Positions 34,377 to 43,021 of a stretch of DNA of 64,000 bases are shown one piece after another. A model generated the notes under the pieces. That model did not search any database. It saw only the letters and a list, made by a program, of their open reading frames with translations, and had not been told where the DNA came from. Source of the stretch: Faecalicatena contorta (GTDB taxonomy: Bacteria; Bacillota; Clostridia; Lachnospirales; Lachnospiraceae); assembly GCF_003149105.1 (NCBI RefSeq), contig NZ_QGDS01000012.1, positions 52,417 to 116,416 of the forward strand, given 5' to 3'. The first letter of the stretch is position 1. Each line of letters begins with the position of its first letter. A program made the position numbers and the translations under genes.

Positions 34377-35466
34377 GCAAATCGTGAGAGAATTAAAATC
34401 CTATGACGGAGATGAAATTAAAATTATGGAGGTTTGCGGAACGCACACCTCCAGTATATTTAAAAATGGAATAAGAACCTTGATTTCCCCTAAAATCAGG
34501 TTGATTTCCGGCCCCGGCTGCCCCGTGTGTGTGACGCCTTCTGTTTACGTAGATAAACTGGTGGACATAGCCGGGCAGGAAGGACACTGCGTTCTCACTT
34601 TTGGAGATATGATGAAGGTGAAGGGCAGCCAGATGTCCCTGACAGAAGCGGTTGCCAGAGGAGCTGATGTGAAAGTATTATATTCCCCGCTGGATGCCGT
34701 AAAACTTGCGTTAGAGAACAAAAATATACAGTATGTTTTTGCTGCCGTGGGGTTTGAAACGACAACTCCCATTTATGGGGTATTACTTGAAGAAGTTATA
34801 AAAAATGAGATACACAATTTGAAGCTGCTTACTTCTCTAAAAACGATTGTTCCGGCTGTTTCCTATGTATGTGAGCATGAAGAAAAGATTGACGCGTTTC
34901 TTTCCCCGGGGCATGTAAGCGTTGTTATTGGCTGTGATGTTTACAGGGAGTTGGCAGAAAAATATAAAAAACCATTCGTAGTGGCAGGATTTGAAGGGGA
35001 GCATATCCTTGCTGCGATTTATGAAATTTTGCGCCAGATAAAACAAAACCGGCATGACATGAAAAATATGTATACGAGCGCTGTTACAGAAAAAGGGAAT
35101 CTTAAGGCCCAGTCAATGATTCAGAAGTATTTTGAGGTGAAAGACGACTTTTGGAGAGGAATTGGAACCATTGAAAAATCGGCGTATGGGCTGAAGGCAG
35201 AATATGCCCGGTATGATGCAGGAAGTTCTTTTGGAGAATTTAAAGAAGCTCTTCCAAAGGGATGTAAATGTAAAGAGGTCATTTTGGGCAGAATAAATCC
35301 AACGGAATGCCCTTTGTTTTCCAAAGGCTGCACCCCACTCAATGCCCTTGGCCCCTGTATGGTATCAGCGGAGGGAGTGTGTGGAATCTGGTATAAAAAT
35401 GTTACAGTTTACAGGGCACCTGTGAACAGTAACATAAGAATAGAGGGAGAGAAGTATGAACATTGA
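34363..35466 (+). CDS. hypD: Hydrogenase Fe-cofactor scaffold HypD
   Basis: An iron-sulfur scaffold on which CN and CO ligands are attached to iron. It has 367 residues. Motifs are MEVCGTHTSSIF (near 22-33), SGPGCPVCVTP (near 50-60), the AAVGFETTTP segment (near 126-135) and C-terminal cysteines holding the 4Fe-4S cluster (CTPLNALGPCMVSAEGVCG). It overlaps hypC upstream and hypE downstream. Confidence 0.97.
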   Translation: MITLEQIVRELKSYDGDEIKIMEVCGTHTSSIFKNGIRTLISPKIRLISGPGCPVCVTPSVYVDKLVDIAGQEGHCVLTFGDMMKVKGSQMSLTEAVARGADVKVLYSPLDAVKLALENKNIQYVFAAVGFETTTPIYGVLLEEVIKNEIHNLKLLTSLKTIVPAVSYVCEHEEKIDAFLSPGHVSVVIGCDVYRELAEKYKKPFVVAGFEGEHILAAIYEILRQIKQNRHDMKNMYTSAVTEKGNLKAQSMIQKYFEVKDDFWRGIGTIEKSAYGLKAEYARYDAGSSFGEFKEALPKGCKCKEVILGRINPTECPLFSKGCTPLNALGPCMVSAEGVCGIWYKNVTVYRAPVNSNIRIEGEKYEH

Positions 35467-36433
35467 TTTATCACATGGCAGCGGCGGGAAGCAGACAAGT
35501 AATCTGATACACGACATATTTTTGAAAAACTTTGATAATGAAATTTTAAATAAATTAGAAGACGCAGCAGTTCTTGATATTAGCGGCAGGATTGCCTATA
35601 CAACGGACTCCTTTGTTGTAACACCTATGTTTTTTCCCGGAGGTGATATCGGGAAACTGGCTGTGTGCGGAACCGTCAATGATCTTTCTATGATGGGGGC
35701 TAAGCCCAAATATCTTACTGCCGGGTTTATCATTGAAGCGGGCGCAGATATGGAACAGTTGAATCAAATTGCACAAACTATGAAAATAACTGCTTTGGAA
35801 GCGGATGTAAAAATTGTGGCGGGAGATACTAAGGTAATAGAGGGAAGCGGAAATATTTATATTAATACATCCGGAGTAGGAGATATTTTAAAAGAAGGGG
35901 TCAGCATCCAAAATTGCTCCATCGGAGATGCGATTTTACTTTCTGGTAACCTTGGGGAGCATCATGCGGCAATTATGTCAGGCAGGATGGGAATTAAGAA
36001 TACAATTTCCAGCGATTGTGCCCCTCTTTTTTCCGTTGTTTCAGATTTGCTGGAAAATGGGATTGATGTTCGCTGCATGCGTGATGTGACAAGAGGCGGC
36101 CTTGCTACTGTCCTGAACGAAGTTTCAGAAAGCTCAAACTGCAGAGTTGAAATATCCGAAACTTCTATACCCGTAAGCCGGGAGGTAAGAGGATTTTGTG
36201 ACATTCTGGGACTTGATCCTTTGTATATGGCAAATGAAGGAAAAATGATAGCTGTGGTACCTGGGGAACAGGCAAAAAAAGCTCTCGCAGCCATGAAACA
36301 GAATAAGTATGGAAAAAATGCTGAAATCATTGGAAAAATTACTGAGGGAAGCGGAGTTTCTATGACAACAGCACTGCATGGAAGCCGGATTATTGATATC
36401 CTTTATGGTGAAGGACTGCCGCGGATCTGCTAA
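35456..36433 (+). CDS. hypE: Carbamoyl dehydratase HypE
   Basis: Dehydrates a thiocarboxamide on its own C-terminal cysteine to thiocyanate, donating CN to iron. It has 325 residues, with an N-terminal LSHGSGGKQT motif and a PurM-like ATP-binding fold (GGDIGKLAVCGTVNDLSMMG). The chain ends GLPRIC, giving the essential terminal Cys. Its start overlaps the hypD stop by 11 bases. Last gene of the unit; no clear terminator directly follows, but a GC-rich structured stretch (36434-36570) does. Confidence 0.97.
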   Translation: MNIDLSHGSGGKQTSNLIHDIFLKNFDNEILNKLEDAAVLDISGRIAYTTDSFVVTPMFFPGGDIGKLAVCGTVNDLSMMGAKPKYLTAGFIIEAGADMEQLNQIAQTMKITALEADVKIVAGDTKVIEGSGNIYINTSGVGDILKEGVSIQNCSIGDAILLSGNLGEHHAAIMSGRMGIKNTISSDCAPLFSVVSDLLENGIDVRCMRDVTRGGLATVLNEVSESSNCRVEISETSIPVSREVRGFCDILGLDPLYMANEGKMIAVVPGEQAKKALAAMKQNKYGKNAEIIGKITEGSGVSMTTALHGSRIIDILYGEGLPRIC

Positions 36434-36575
36434 CCGGCAGTGATTGGCAGGGTCCTTTCGGGCTCAGCGAAAAGAACTCATTATAGAACAAAGCGTTTGT
36501 GAAGCAAACTCTTGCGCTTGCGGCGGTCGCATAGCGACATCTACCGCTTACGCCGCAGTGTGATCCCCGGTCGGA

Positions 36576-36616
36576 TTTTTATATAATAGGAAATGCAATT
36601 TCCTATTATATAAAAA
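36576..36616. repeat. Perfect 19-bp AT-rich palindrome before the asnB promoter
   Basis: Bases 36576-36594 and 36598-36616 are exact reverse complements with a GCA loop. It lies five bases before the asnB -35 element. The T-run is in the 5' arm rather than after the stem, so it is not a standard plus-strand terminator. Confidence 0.7.
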
Positions 36617-36620
36617 AACG

Positions 36621-36649
36621 TTGTGTTTACATACGAAAACAGTTATAAT
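36621..36649 (+). promoter_or_regulatory. Promoter of asnB
   Basis: The -35 is TTGTGT (36621-36626), with a 17-bp spacer and consensus -10 TATAAT (36644-36649). Confidence 0.7.
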
Positions 36650-36693
36650 GAGTTGCAAGTTACGAGAAGTATCATTAAAGGAGAAAACATTTT

Positions 36694-38574
36694 ATGTGTG
36701 GATTTGCAGGTTTTGTAGGAGATGTTGAAGATAGAGAGCAGGTGCTGGTCCGTATGATGGACACGATTGTGCATCGTGGGCCAGACAGTGCTGGAAAATA
36801 CGTAGATGAAGACGCGGCGTTGGGATTCAGGCGTTTAAGTATTATCGACCTTTCGTCTGTGGGGGACCAGCCCCTTTATAATGAAGACAGAAGCCTGGTA
36901 CTTGTATTCAATGGTGAGATTTACAATTATCAGGACCTGAGAGAGGAACTGTTGGAGGCAGGACATATTTTTACATCTAATACAGACTCGGAGACTCTTC
37001 TTCATGGCTACGAGCAGTGGGGAGAGAGCCTTGTGGACAGGCTGCGGGGAATGTATGCATTTGTAATTTGGGATATAAATAAAAAGAAGCTTTTTGCGGC
37101 AAGGGATATTTTTGGGATTAAGCCTCTGTATTATGCTCAGATGAATGGTACTCTAATGTTTGGCTCAGAGATTAAGTCCTTTATGGAGCACCCTAAGTTT
37201 GACAAAGTTTTTAATGAGGCAGCTCTTGGAAATTATTTGTCTTTCCAGTTTGTTCCGACAAATGAAACATTTTTTAAAGGAGTATTCTGTCTGCAGCCGG
37301 GACATACCTTTACTTATGAAAATGGAGAAATGACGATAAGCCGTTATTTTGAACCGCATTTTACGGGCGACAGTAAGAAATCCTTTGAAGAGATTGTAGA
37401 AGATGTAGAAAGCATTATGAAAGACTCTGTTGAAAAGCATAAAATCAGTGATGTTGAGGTTGCTTCTTATTTATCAAGCGGGGTGGATTCCAGCTACCTC
37501 ACTTACTTAGGCCAGGTAGACAGAACTTTCACAGTGGGATTTGATGAAGGAAAATATAGTGAAATACAGGATGCAAAGGAATTTGCTGCCAGCATTAATA
37601 TGCAAAATGATGCAAAAGTAATCACGCCGGAGGAGTATTGGGATAAATTGTCAGATATCCAGTATTATATGGACGAGCCGGTGGCAGACCCTGCCGCTGT
37701 TGCACTTTACTTCCTGAGCCAGGAGGCGGCTAAAAAGGTAAAAGTAGTGCTTTCCGGGGAAGGCTCGGACGAGCTGTTCGGTGGTTATAATATTTACTGT
37801 GAGCCGTTGGAGCATACTGGTTTTAATAAACTTCCTATGTTTTTGAGAAGATTTATGGGAAAATTTGCAGAATACTGTCTGCCCCGGGGGATGAAGGGAA
37901 GAGGATTCCTGATGCGCCACGGTAAGACACTGGAAGAACGGTATTTCGCAAATGCTACAAATATTTTTACGGAGCGTGAGGCAAATAAAATACTGAAAAA
38001 AGGCTGTGAGCCGGGAATCCAGAAGGTGACCCGTCCATTTTATGACAGGGTAAAAGGCAAAGATCCGGTCACAAAGATGCAGTATGTAGACTTGCATCTC
38101 TGGCTTGTTCATGACATTCTGATGAAGGGTGATAAGATGGGAATGGCAAATTCGCTGGAGGTCAGGGTGCCTTTCCTGGATAAAAAAGTTCTGGAGCTGG
38201 CGGAGACTTTGCCGTTGGATTATAAAGTCAGAGCTCCAAAAACAAAGGTTGCACTCCGGGCTGCTGCAGAAAAAGTAATCAGAAGTAAGACCGCAGAGAA
38301 GAAAAAACTTGGATTTCCTATACCGACAAGGGTATGGCTGAAAGAGGAGAAGTATTATAAGATTGTAAGAGAGATGTTCACCTCAGAAGCAGCGAAGAAG
38401 TTTTTCAACACAGACATGCTTGTTAAGATGCTGGATAACCATAAAAATGGAAAGAATACCAATGAGAAGACGGATAACAGCCGTAAAATTTGGACAGTTT
38501 ATATTTTTCTTGTATGGTATGACCGGTTTTTTGAGCATGGAAAGCCGGTGCATCCTGCAATGAGTGGTAAATAA
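36694..38574 (+). CDS. asnB: Asparagine synthase (glutamine-hydrolysing)
   Basis: Converts aspartate, glutamine and ATP to asparagine. It has 626 residues, full length. Cys2 of the glutaminase is in MCGFAGFVG, with RRLSIIDLS and FNGEIYNY typical of the class. The ATP-pyrophosphatase loop is SSGVDSSYL (near 257), followed by GEGSDELFGGYN. Similar proteins can amidate peptidoglycan precursors, and the nearby wall genes make that worth considering, but asparagine synthesis is the default. It has its own promoter and GGAG site; the ftsW-like gene follows after 15 bp. Confidence 0.94.
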   Translation: MCGFAGFVGDVEDREQVLVRMMDTIVHRGPDSAGKYVDEDAALGFRRLSIIDLSSVGDQPLYNEDRSLVLVFNGEIYNYQDLREELLEAGHIFTSNTDSETLLHGYEQWGESLVDRLRGMYAFVIWDINKKKLFAARDIFGIKPLYYAQMNGTLMFGSEIKSFMEHPKFDKVFNEAALGNYLSFQFVPTNETFFKGVFCLQPGHTFTYENGEMTISRYFEPHFTGDSKKSFEEIVEDVESIMKDSVEKHKISDVEVASYLSSGVDSSYLTYLGQVDRTFTVGFDEGKYSEIQDAKEFAASINMQNDAKVITPEEYWDKLSDIQYYMDEPVADPAAVALYFLSQEAAKKVKVVLSGEGSDELFGGYNIYCEPLEHTGFNKLPMFLRRFMGKFAEYCLPRGMKGRGFLMRHGKTLEERYFANATNIFTEREANKILKKGCEPGIQKVTRPFYDRVKGKDPVTKMQYVDLHLWLVHDILMKGDKMGMANSLEVRVPFLDKKVLELAETLPLDYKVRAPKTKVALRAAAEKVIRSKTAEKKKLGFPIPTRVWLKEEKYYKIVREMFTSEAAKKFFNTDMLVKMLDNHKNGKNTNEKTDNSRKIWTVYIFLVWYDRFFEHGKPVHPAMSGK

Positions 38575-38589
38575 GCGGGGGGAGATATT

Positions 38590-39783
38590 ATGAGAAGCAG
38601 AACGGCACAGGCCTCCCCCAGGACGCCCAAAAGGCGGAAACGGGAGGCTGGAAGGGCCACGCAATATTTTGATTATGATTTACTGCTGGTCATTATATTT
38701 TTAATGTGCTTTGGGCTGGTGATGCTGTATAGTACCAGTGCATACAACGCACAGGCAGACTTTAGCGGAGATGATATGTATTACTTTTCCAAACAGGCAA
38801 TCATCAGTATTTTAAGTTTTGGTGTCATGTTTGTTGTCTCGAAAATAGACTATCATATTTATGGGGCTTTCTCTTATGAATGTTACATATTTGCTATGGT
38901 TATGATGGCTCTTGTACAGACACCACTTGGAGTTGAGATTTACGGTGCAAAAAGGTGGATACAGCTTCCCGGAAATCTGACTCTGCAACCTTCGGAGATT
39001 ACAAAAATAGCGGTGATTCTGTTCATATCTTATGAATTATGCAGGCTGCAGAAGAAAATCAATACCCGGGAGGGAATAATCCGCATTATGCTATTTGGTG
39101 CTGCCGCCTCCGGCGGGGTTCTGTTTTTGACGGAAAACCTGAGTACGGCGATTATCGTCATGTTCATTACCTGTGTACTGCTTTTTATTGTGCATCCTAA
39201 GACAAAGCCATTTATTATGCTTGCAGGAGGGGCAATGGCTTTCGCGGCAGTAGCGGTTTCCATTCTGGCAGCGACCATTACAACAAGTGAAAATTTCCGC
39301 ATGCGCCGGATTATTGCATGGCTGGACTTGGAAAACAATCAGGACGGCGGAGGGTTTCAGGTAATGCAGGGGATGTATGCCATTGGCTCCGGCGGTTTTT
39401 TTGGAAAGGGACTGGGAAACAGTGCCCAGAAGCTGGGAGTCATCCCGGAGGTACAAAATGATTTCATCCTTTCTGTTGTATGTGAAGAACTTGGTGTATT
39501 CGGTGCAATTGTAATACTTGTTCTATTTGGTCTGCTTTTGTACCGCTTGATGTTTATTGCAAGAAATGCTCCGGATATGTATGGCTCATTGGTGGCTGTG
39601 GGAATTTTTGCACACATTGCGCTTCAGGTCATACTGAATATAGCGGTAGTGACGAACATGATTCCTACAACAGGGATTACCCTTCCTTTCATCAGTTACG
39701 GGGGAACTTCGATACTATTTCTTATGGCGGAGATGGGCATCGCCCTGGGAATCTCCCGGAAAATAAAATTAAATGAAGAATAA
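38590..39783 (+). CDS. FtsW/RodA/SpoVE family SEDS glycosyltransferase, first copy
   Basis: A SEDS-family peptidoglycan polymerase with about ten hydrophobic segments, 397 residues. It has a basic cytoplasmic start (TPKRRKREAG), then FDYDLLLVIIFLMCFGLVMLY cut here to its key residues LYSTSAYNA, then KRWIQLPG, LQPSEITKIAVI, the ENLSTAIIV loop and the C-terminal ITLPFISYGGTS motif. It is closely similar in motif order to the dcw-cluster FtsW at 49912. Standing outside the dcw cluster after asnB, it may be the sporulation (SpoVE) or elongation (RodA) type; sequence alone does not separate them. Confidence 0.9.
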   Translation: MRSRTAQASPRTPKRRKREAGRATQYFDYDLLLVIIFLMCFGLVMLYSTSAYNAQADFSGDDMYYFSKQAIISILSFGVMFVVSKIDYHIYGAFSYECYIFAMVMMALVQTPLGVEIYGAKRWIQLPGNLTLQPSEITKIAVILFISYELCRLQKKINTREGIIRIMLFGAAASGGVLFLTENLSTAIIVMFITCVLLFIVHPKTKPFIMLAGGAMAFAAVAVSILAATITTSENFRMRRIIAWLDLENNQDGGGFQVMQGMYAIGSGGFFGKGLGNSAQKLGVIPEVQNDFILSVVCEELGVFGAIVILVLFGLLLYRLMFIARNAPDMYGSLVAVGIFAHIALQVILNIAVVTNMIPTTGITLPFISYGGTSILFLMAEMGIALGISRKIKLNEE

Positions 39784-39797
39784 TTGAAAAAAATACC

Positions 39798-39826
39798 TTT
39801 TCATATGCCATAAAATATGCTATATT
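39798..39826 (+). promoter_or_regulatory. Candidate promoter of degV
   Basis: The -35 is TTTTCA (39798-39803), with a 17-bp spacer and -10 TATATT (39821-39826). The last base of the -10 is also the first base of an 11-bp inverted repeat. Confidence 0.5.
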
Positions 39827-39854
39827 GATATGTAGTATTTAAAACTACATATCA
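39826..39854. promoter_or_regulatory. 11-bp inverted repeat overlapping the degV promoter, possible operator
   Basis: TGATATGTAGT (39826-39836) and ACTACATATCA (39844-39854) are exact reverse complements around ATTTAAA. The position at the transcript start fits a repressor site or 5' mRNA hairpin. Confidence 0.5.
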
Positions 39855-39858
39855 GGGT

Positions 39859-39957
39859 AACATCCATATCACTAAGGCGTGAAAGAACCCCGCCTAAGTC
39901 GACAGGATGTACTTTGCTACTAAGGTTTGGAAAGACCAAACCTAAGTTGCATAAGCA
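39859..39957 (+). repeat. 99-bp structured repeat, copy A (degV leader)
   Basis: Differs from copy B (62876-62974) at only seven positions. ACATCC and GGATGT close a first domain containing a hairpin (CTAAGGCG...CGCCTAAG). The shared linker is AAGTCGACAGGATGTACTT. A second hairpin is AGGTTTGG-AAAGA-CCAAACCT. It ends 41 bases before the degV start. No known RNA class is recognised. Confidence 0.75.
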
Positions 39958-39998
39958 TAGATATAGAATGCACGATGTAGGGTGCGGGAGGATATGGC

Positions 39999-40838
39999 AT
40001 GAGTTATAAAGTGATTGTTGACAGCTGCGGCGAACTTACAGAAGAGATGAAGAACAGCGGGTTTTACGAAACGGCCTCTCTGACAATGGAAGTGGATGGA
40101 GTCCGGATTATAGATGATACAACATTTAACCAGGCAGATTTTTTAAAGCGTGTGGCGGCGAGTGCAGAAAGTCCCAAATCTTCCTGCCCGTCACCCCAGG
40201 AATATATGGAGCTTTACCACTGCGGCGCAGAAAGAGTTTACGCAGTGACATTATCTTCGGAATTAAGCGGTTCCTATAATAGTGCTGAGCTTGGAAGAAA
40301 ATTATATGTGGAAGAATATGGAGAGAAGGATATCTATGTGTTCAACTCCCGCGCCGCATCAGTGGCGGAGACGCTTATAGCAATGAAAGTCCGTGAATGT
40401 GAAGATGCGGGCATGACTTTTCAGGAAGTCATTGCTGCTGTAGAAGGGTATATTGCAGACCAGCATACTTATTTTGTACTGGAGACTCTGGACACGCTCA
40501 GAAAAAATGGAAGGCTCACAGGGATTAAGGCTATCGTAGCCAGTGCTTTAAACATTAAGCCGGTTATGGGGGCAAAGCCGGAGGGGGTCATATGCCAGCT
40601 GGGTCAGGCCAGAGGTATAAAGAGGGCATTGGAGAAGATGATAGATCATATTATAGCGGAGTTGAAGAATCCGGAAGAAAAGGTGCTGGCAATTGCCCAC
40701 TGTAATTGTAAGGATAGGGCATTGGAGGTACAGCGGATGATTTTGGAAAGAGCAAAAGTGAAATCCAGTTTTATTGTAGATACGGCAGGTATCAGTACTA
40801 TGTATGCCAGCGACGGCGGAATAATAGTTGTGATATAG
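39999..40838 (+). CDS. DegV family fatty-acid-binding protein
   Basis: DegV proteins bind fatty acids and, in Firmicutes, present them to fatty acid kinase (FakA/FakB system). It has 279 residues. Motifs are VIVDSCGELTEEM at the start, SSCPSPQEYME (near 66-76), the VTLSSELSGSYNSA loop (near 87-100) and LRKNGRLTG (near 167-175). GGGAGGATATGGC precedes the ATG. It has its own leader with an inverted repeat and the 99-bp element. Its lipid ligand is not predictable. Confidence 0.93.
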   Translation: MSYKVIVDSCGELTEEMKNSGFYETASLTMEVDGVRIIDDTTFNQADFLKRVAASAESPKSSCPSPQEYMELYHCGAERVYAVTLSSELSGSYNSAELGRKLYVEEYGEKDIYVFNSRAASVAETLIAMKVRECEDAGMTFQEVIAAVEGYIADQHTYFVLETLDTLRKNGRLTGIKAIVASALNIKPVMGAKPEGVICQLGQARGIKRALEKMIDHIIAELKNPEEKVLAIAHCNCKDRALEVQRMILERAKVKSSFIVDTAGISTMYASDGGIIVVI

Positions 40839-40916
40839 AAAAGTTTATGCTAAAATGCTGTATAGGCAGTGGGGCCAGGTGGAGGCTTCTAATTGAGCAT
40901 GAAGGAGTTTGGGAAT

Positions 40917-41153
40917 ATGAGTCAGGAAAAAGTAGACCGATATAAAGTGGAAAAAGCAAACCGGAAGAAAATCATGAGGAAACAGCGGGTGATGAATATT
41001 GTCCGGAAAGGGATGCTGGTATTGGCAGCATTCGCACTGGTGGGATGGCTTGGATACTCTGCATATCAAAAGCATGATTCAGGAAAAGAGCGGCCATTAG
41101 CAGAGGTTAATTATGACCCCATCAATAACTACATGAGCCAGCTGGATCAGTAG
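40917..41153 (+). CDS. Small single-pass membrane protein, unrecognised
   Basis: The protein has 78 residues: a highly charged basic N-terminus (about 1-32), one hydrophobic helix (about 33-52, MLVLAAFALVGWLGYSAY) and a short polar tail ending NNYMSQLDQ. Start ATG 40917 is used because AAGGAG precedes it by nine bases; the upstream ATG 40899 and TTG 40893 overlap that site. It follows degV by 78 bp and is closed by a terminator. I know no function; the form recalls small envelope proteins of Lachnospiraceae. Confidence 0.7.
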   Translation: MSQEKVDRYKVEKANRKKIMRKQRVMNIVRKGMLVLAAFALVGWLGYSAYQKHDSGKERPLAEVNYDPINNYMSQLDQ

Positions 41154-41190
41154 GTTTAAGAAGTATAAAAATGAAAAAGGCGAAAAACAG

Positions 41191-41227
41191 GGCAGTCTGT
41201 CAGGACTGCCTTATTTTTTTGTCTTTT
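41191..41227 (+). terminator. Terminator before the mraZ region
   Basis: GGCAGTC (41191-41197) pairs with GACTGCC (41204-41210), then TTATTTTTTTG. Confidence 0.85.
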
Positions 41228-41251
41228 TTACTGAGCCGCCCCGGATTTAAC

Positions 41252-41398
41252 GTTACAGTTCCCGCCCTACGGGTGCACACTATAATGACATCCAGCCCAT
41301 TTAAGTTGCCTGCGGCGAGGGGATGGATGTCCTGAAACCGATACTTTAATGGCTCCGATGCCGCGCAGCGGAGTGCACGGCACGGTCTGAATAGTAAC
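41252..41398. repeat. MITE-like or structured intergenic element before mraZ
   Basis: Imperfect terminal inverted repeats GTTACAGTTC (41252-41261) and GAATAGTAAC (41389-41398, 8 of 10 pairing) flank a GC-rich non-coding block with an internal 8-bp repeat GACATCCA (41287-41294)/TGGATGTC (41324-41331) and two GTGCAC sites. No ORF. Mobile miniature element or ncRNA are both possible. Confidence 0.45.
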
Positions 41399-41436
41399 AA
41401 TCTAACTTCTTATCGTAAAAGTTTTGAAAAAAGTAC

Positions 41437-41465
41437 TTGAAAATGGGGGGAGTGTGGTTTACAAT
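41437..41465 (+). promoter_or_regulatory. Promoter of the mraZ-dcw operon
   Basis: The -35 is TTGAAA (41437-41442), with a 17-bp spacer and -10 TACAAT (41460-41465). The MraZ repeat array begins six bases downstream. Confidence 0.8.
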
Positions 41466-41470
41466 GGAGT

Positions 41471-41520
41471 CAAGTGGTAGGAAGTGGTAGACAGTGGTGT
41501 AAAGTGGGAGAAATGTGGAG
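41471..41520 (+). promoter_or_regulatory. MraZ operator: five 10-bp spaced GTGG repeats
   Basis: Five units with a strict 10-bp period: AAGTGGTAG, AAGTGGTAG, CAGTGGTGT, AAGTGGGAG and ATGTGGAG. MraZ is known to bind direct GTG/TGGG-type repeats in front of its own gene. The array sits just downstream of the -10, where binding would block early transcription. Confidence 0.8.
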
Positions 41521-41545
41521 GCCCACTTCGCAGAAGGGGTTCCGG

Positions 41546-41983
41546 ATGTTACTAGGGGAGTTTAATCATACAATTGATGAAAAAGGCCGATTAATCATCC
41601 CAGCCAAGTTACGAGACGATTTGGGAGAAAGTTTCGTAATCTGTAATGGCTTGGAGGGCTGCCTTTTTGTGTACTCCATGGACGAATGGAATAACTTTGT
41701 TACCGAACTGGAAACTTTGCCACGTATGAATAAAGATGCCAGAATATTCAAGCGTTATTTCTTCGGAAGCGCATCAGAAGGCAGTTTTGACAAGCAGGGG
41801 AGAGTTTTAGTTCCCCCTACACTCAGGAAAGCAGCCGGACTGGAAAAAGATGTTGTCCTTGTAGGAGTACAGGACCGCGTTGAAATCTGGGATAAAGCAC
41901 TTTGGGAAGATAAGAGTCAGGTCAGTGAAGAGGATTTGGATGCGATTGCAGAGCGTATGGAGTCAATCGGTATCCGGATTTAA
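41546..41983 (+). CDS. mraZ: Transcriptional regulator MraZ
   Basis: A DNA-binding protein that represses the dcw cluster, 145 residues. Two AbrB-like MraZ repeats are present: GEFNHTIDEKGRLIIPAKLRDDLGE-type first half, with key residues DEKGRLIIPAKLR, and GSFDKQGRVLVPPTLRKAAG as the second. ATG 41546 is used because AAGGGG precedes it by six bases and homologues start MLLGEF; the longer frame from 41474 would translate the operator. It is the first gene of the cluster. Confidence 0.96.
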   Translation: MLLGEFNHTIDEKGRLIIPAKLRDDLGESFVICNGLEGCLFVYSMDEWNNFVTELETLPRMNKDARIFKRYFFGSASEGSFDKQGRVLVPPTLRKAAGLEKDVVLVGVQDRVEIWDKALWEDKSQVSEEDLDAIAERMESIGIRI

Positions 41984-42020
41984 CCTTGGAACTCAGACCA
42001 AATAACACATGGAGGAATTT

Positions 42021-42959
42021 ATGGCATTCAAGCACGCATCAGTTTTACTGAAAGAGACTGTAGATGGCCTGGCTGTAAAGCCGGATGGAATCTACGTCGA
42101 CGCTACACTCGGAGGAGGCGGACATGCCTGGGAGGTGTGTAAGCGGTTAAGCAGCAAGGGGAGTTTTATAGGAATAGACCAGGATGCGGCTGCAATTGAG
42201 GCAGCAAGTATCCGATTACTCGACTTCGGGGAGAGAGTTACAATAATCAGGAGCAATTATTGTGATATGAAGCCGAGGCTCCACGAGATAGGCATTGACA
42301 AAGTGGATGGAATCGTACTGGATTTGGGCGTATCTTCTTATCAGCTGGATACGGCAGACCGGGGGTTTTCCTACCGGTCCGATGCTCCTCTGGACATGAG
42401 GATGGATCAGAGGCAGAAAATGACAGCAAAGGATATTGTCAATGACTACAGTGAATCAGACCTTTACCGCGTAATCCGCGATTACGGAGAAGACCGGTTC
42501 GCGAAAAACATTGCGAAACATATCGCAATAGCACGCGGGAGGGGTCCGATTGAAACAACGGGACAGTTAAATGAAATTATAAGACAAGCTATCCCAATGA
42601 AGTTTCAGAAAATGGCCGGGCATCCTTCTAAGAGAACATTTCAGGCAATTCGGATAGAGTTGAATCATGAATTGGATGTCTTAAAGGATACACTGGATGA
42701 TATGATTGATTTATTGAATCCGGGCGGAAGGATTTGCATTATTACCTTCCATTCACTGGAAGACAGGATTGTGAAGAGCGCATTCAGGAAGAATGAGAAT
42801 CCGTGTACTTGTCCAAGTCATTTCCCGGTATGTGTATGTGGAAACATATCAAAGGGAAAGGTGATTACAAGAAAACCAATTTTACCAAATGAGGAAGAAC
42901 TGGCTGAAAACAGCCGTTCAAAAAGCGCAAAGCTGAGAATCTTTGAGCGAGGAGTATAG
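42021..42959 (+). CDS. rsmH: 16S rRNA m4C1402 methyltransferase
   Basis: Methylates N4 of C1402 in 16S rRNA using SAM. It has 312 residues. SAM-binding motifs are [15 protein letters not shown] (near 26-40) and [10 protein letters not shown] (near 52-61); the catalytic region has [14 protein letters not shown] and DMRMDQ, and the C-terminus CICGN-type cysteines and [14 protein letters not shown] 42021 is preferred because GGAGG lies five bases upstream; ATG 42009 overlaps that site. Standard second gene of the dcw cluster. Confidence 0.97.
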   Translation: MAFKHASVLLKETVDGLAVKPDGIYVDATLGGGGHAWEVCKRLSSKGSFIGIDQDAAAIEAASIRLLDFGERVTIIRSNYCDMKPRLHEIGIDKVDGIVLDLGVSSYQLDTADRGFSYRSDAPLDMRMDQRQKMTAKDIVNDYSESDLYRVIRDYGEDRFAKNIAKHIAIARGRGPIETTGQLNEIIRQAIPMKFQKMAGHPSKRTFQAIRIELNHELDVLKDTLDDMIDLLNPGGRICIITFHSLEDRIVKSAFRKNENPCTCPSHFPVCVCGNISKGKVITRKPILPNEEELAENSRSKSAKLRIFERGV

Positions 42960-43021
42960 CATATAAATTCGTCAGGAAGGGGAGAGCCTGACGAGACAGT
43001 ATTAGGAAAGGGGCAGACAGT

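Noticed and set aside
41474..41545. N-terminal extension of MraZ from the upstream in-frame ATG
   Set aside because: It would translate the operator repeats into W/G-rich sequence; the proper start with a ribosome site is 41546.
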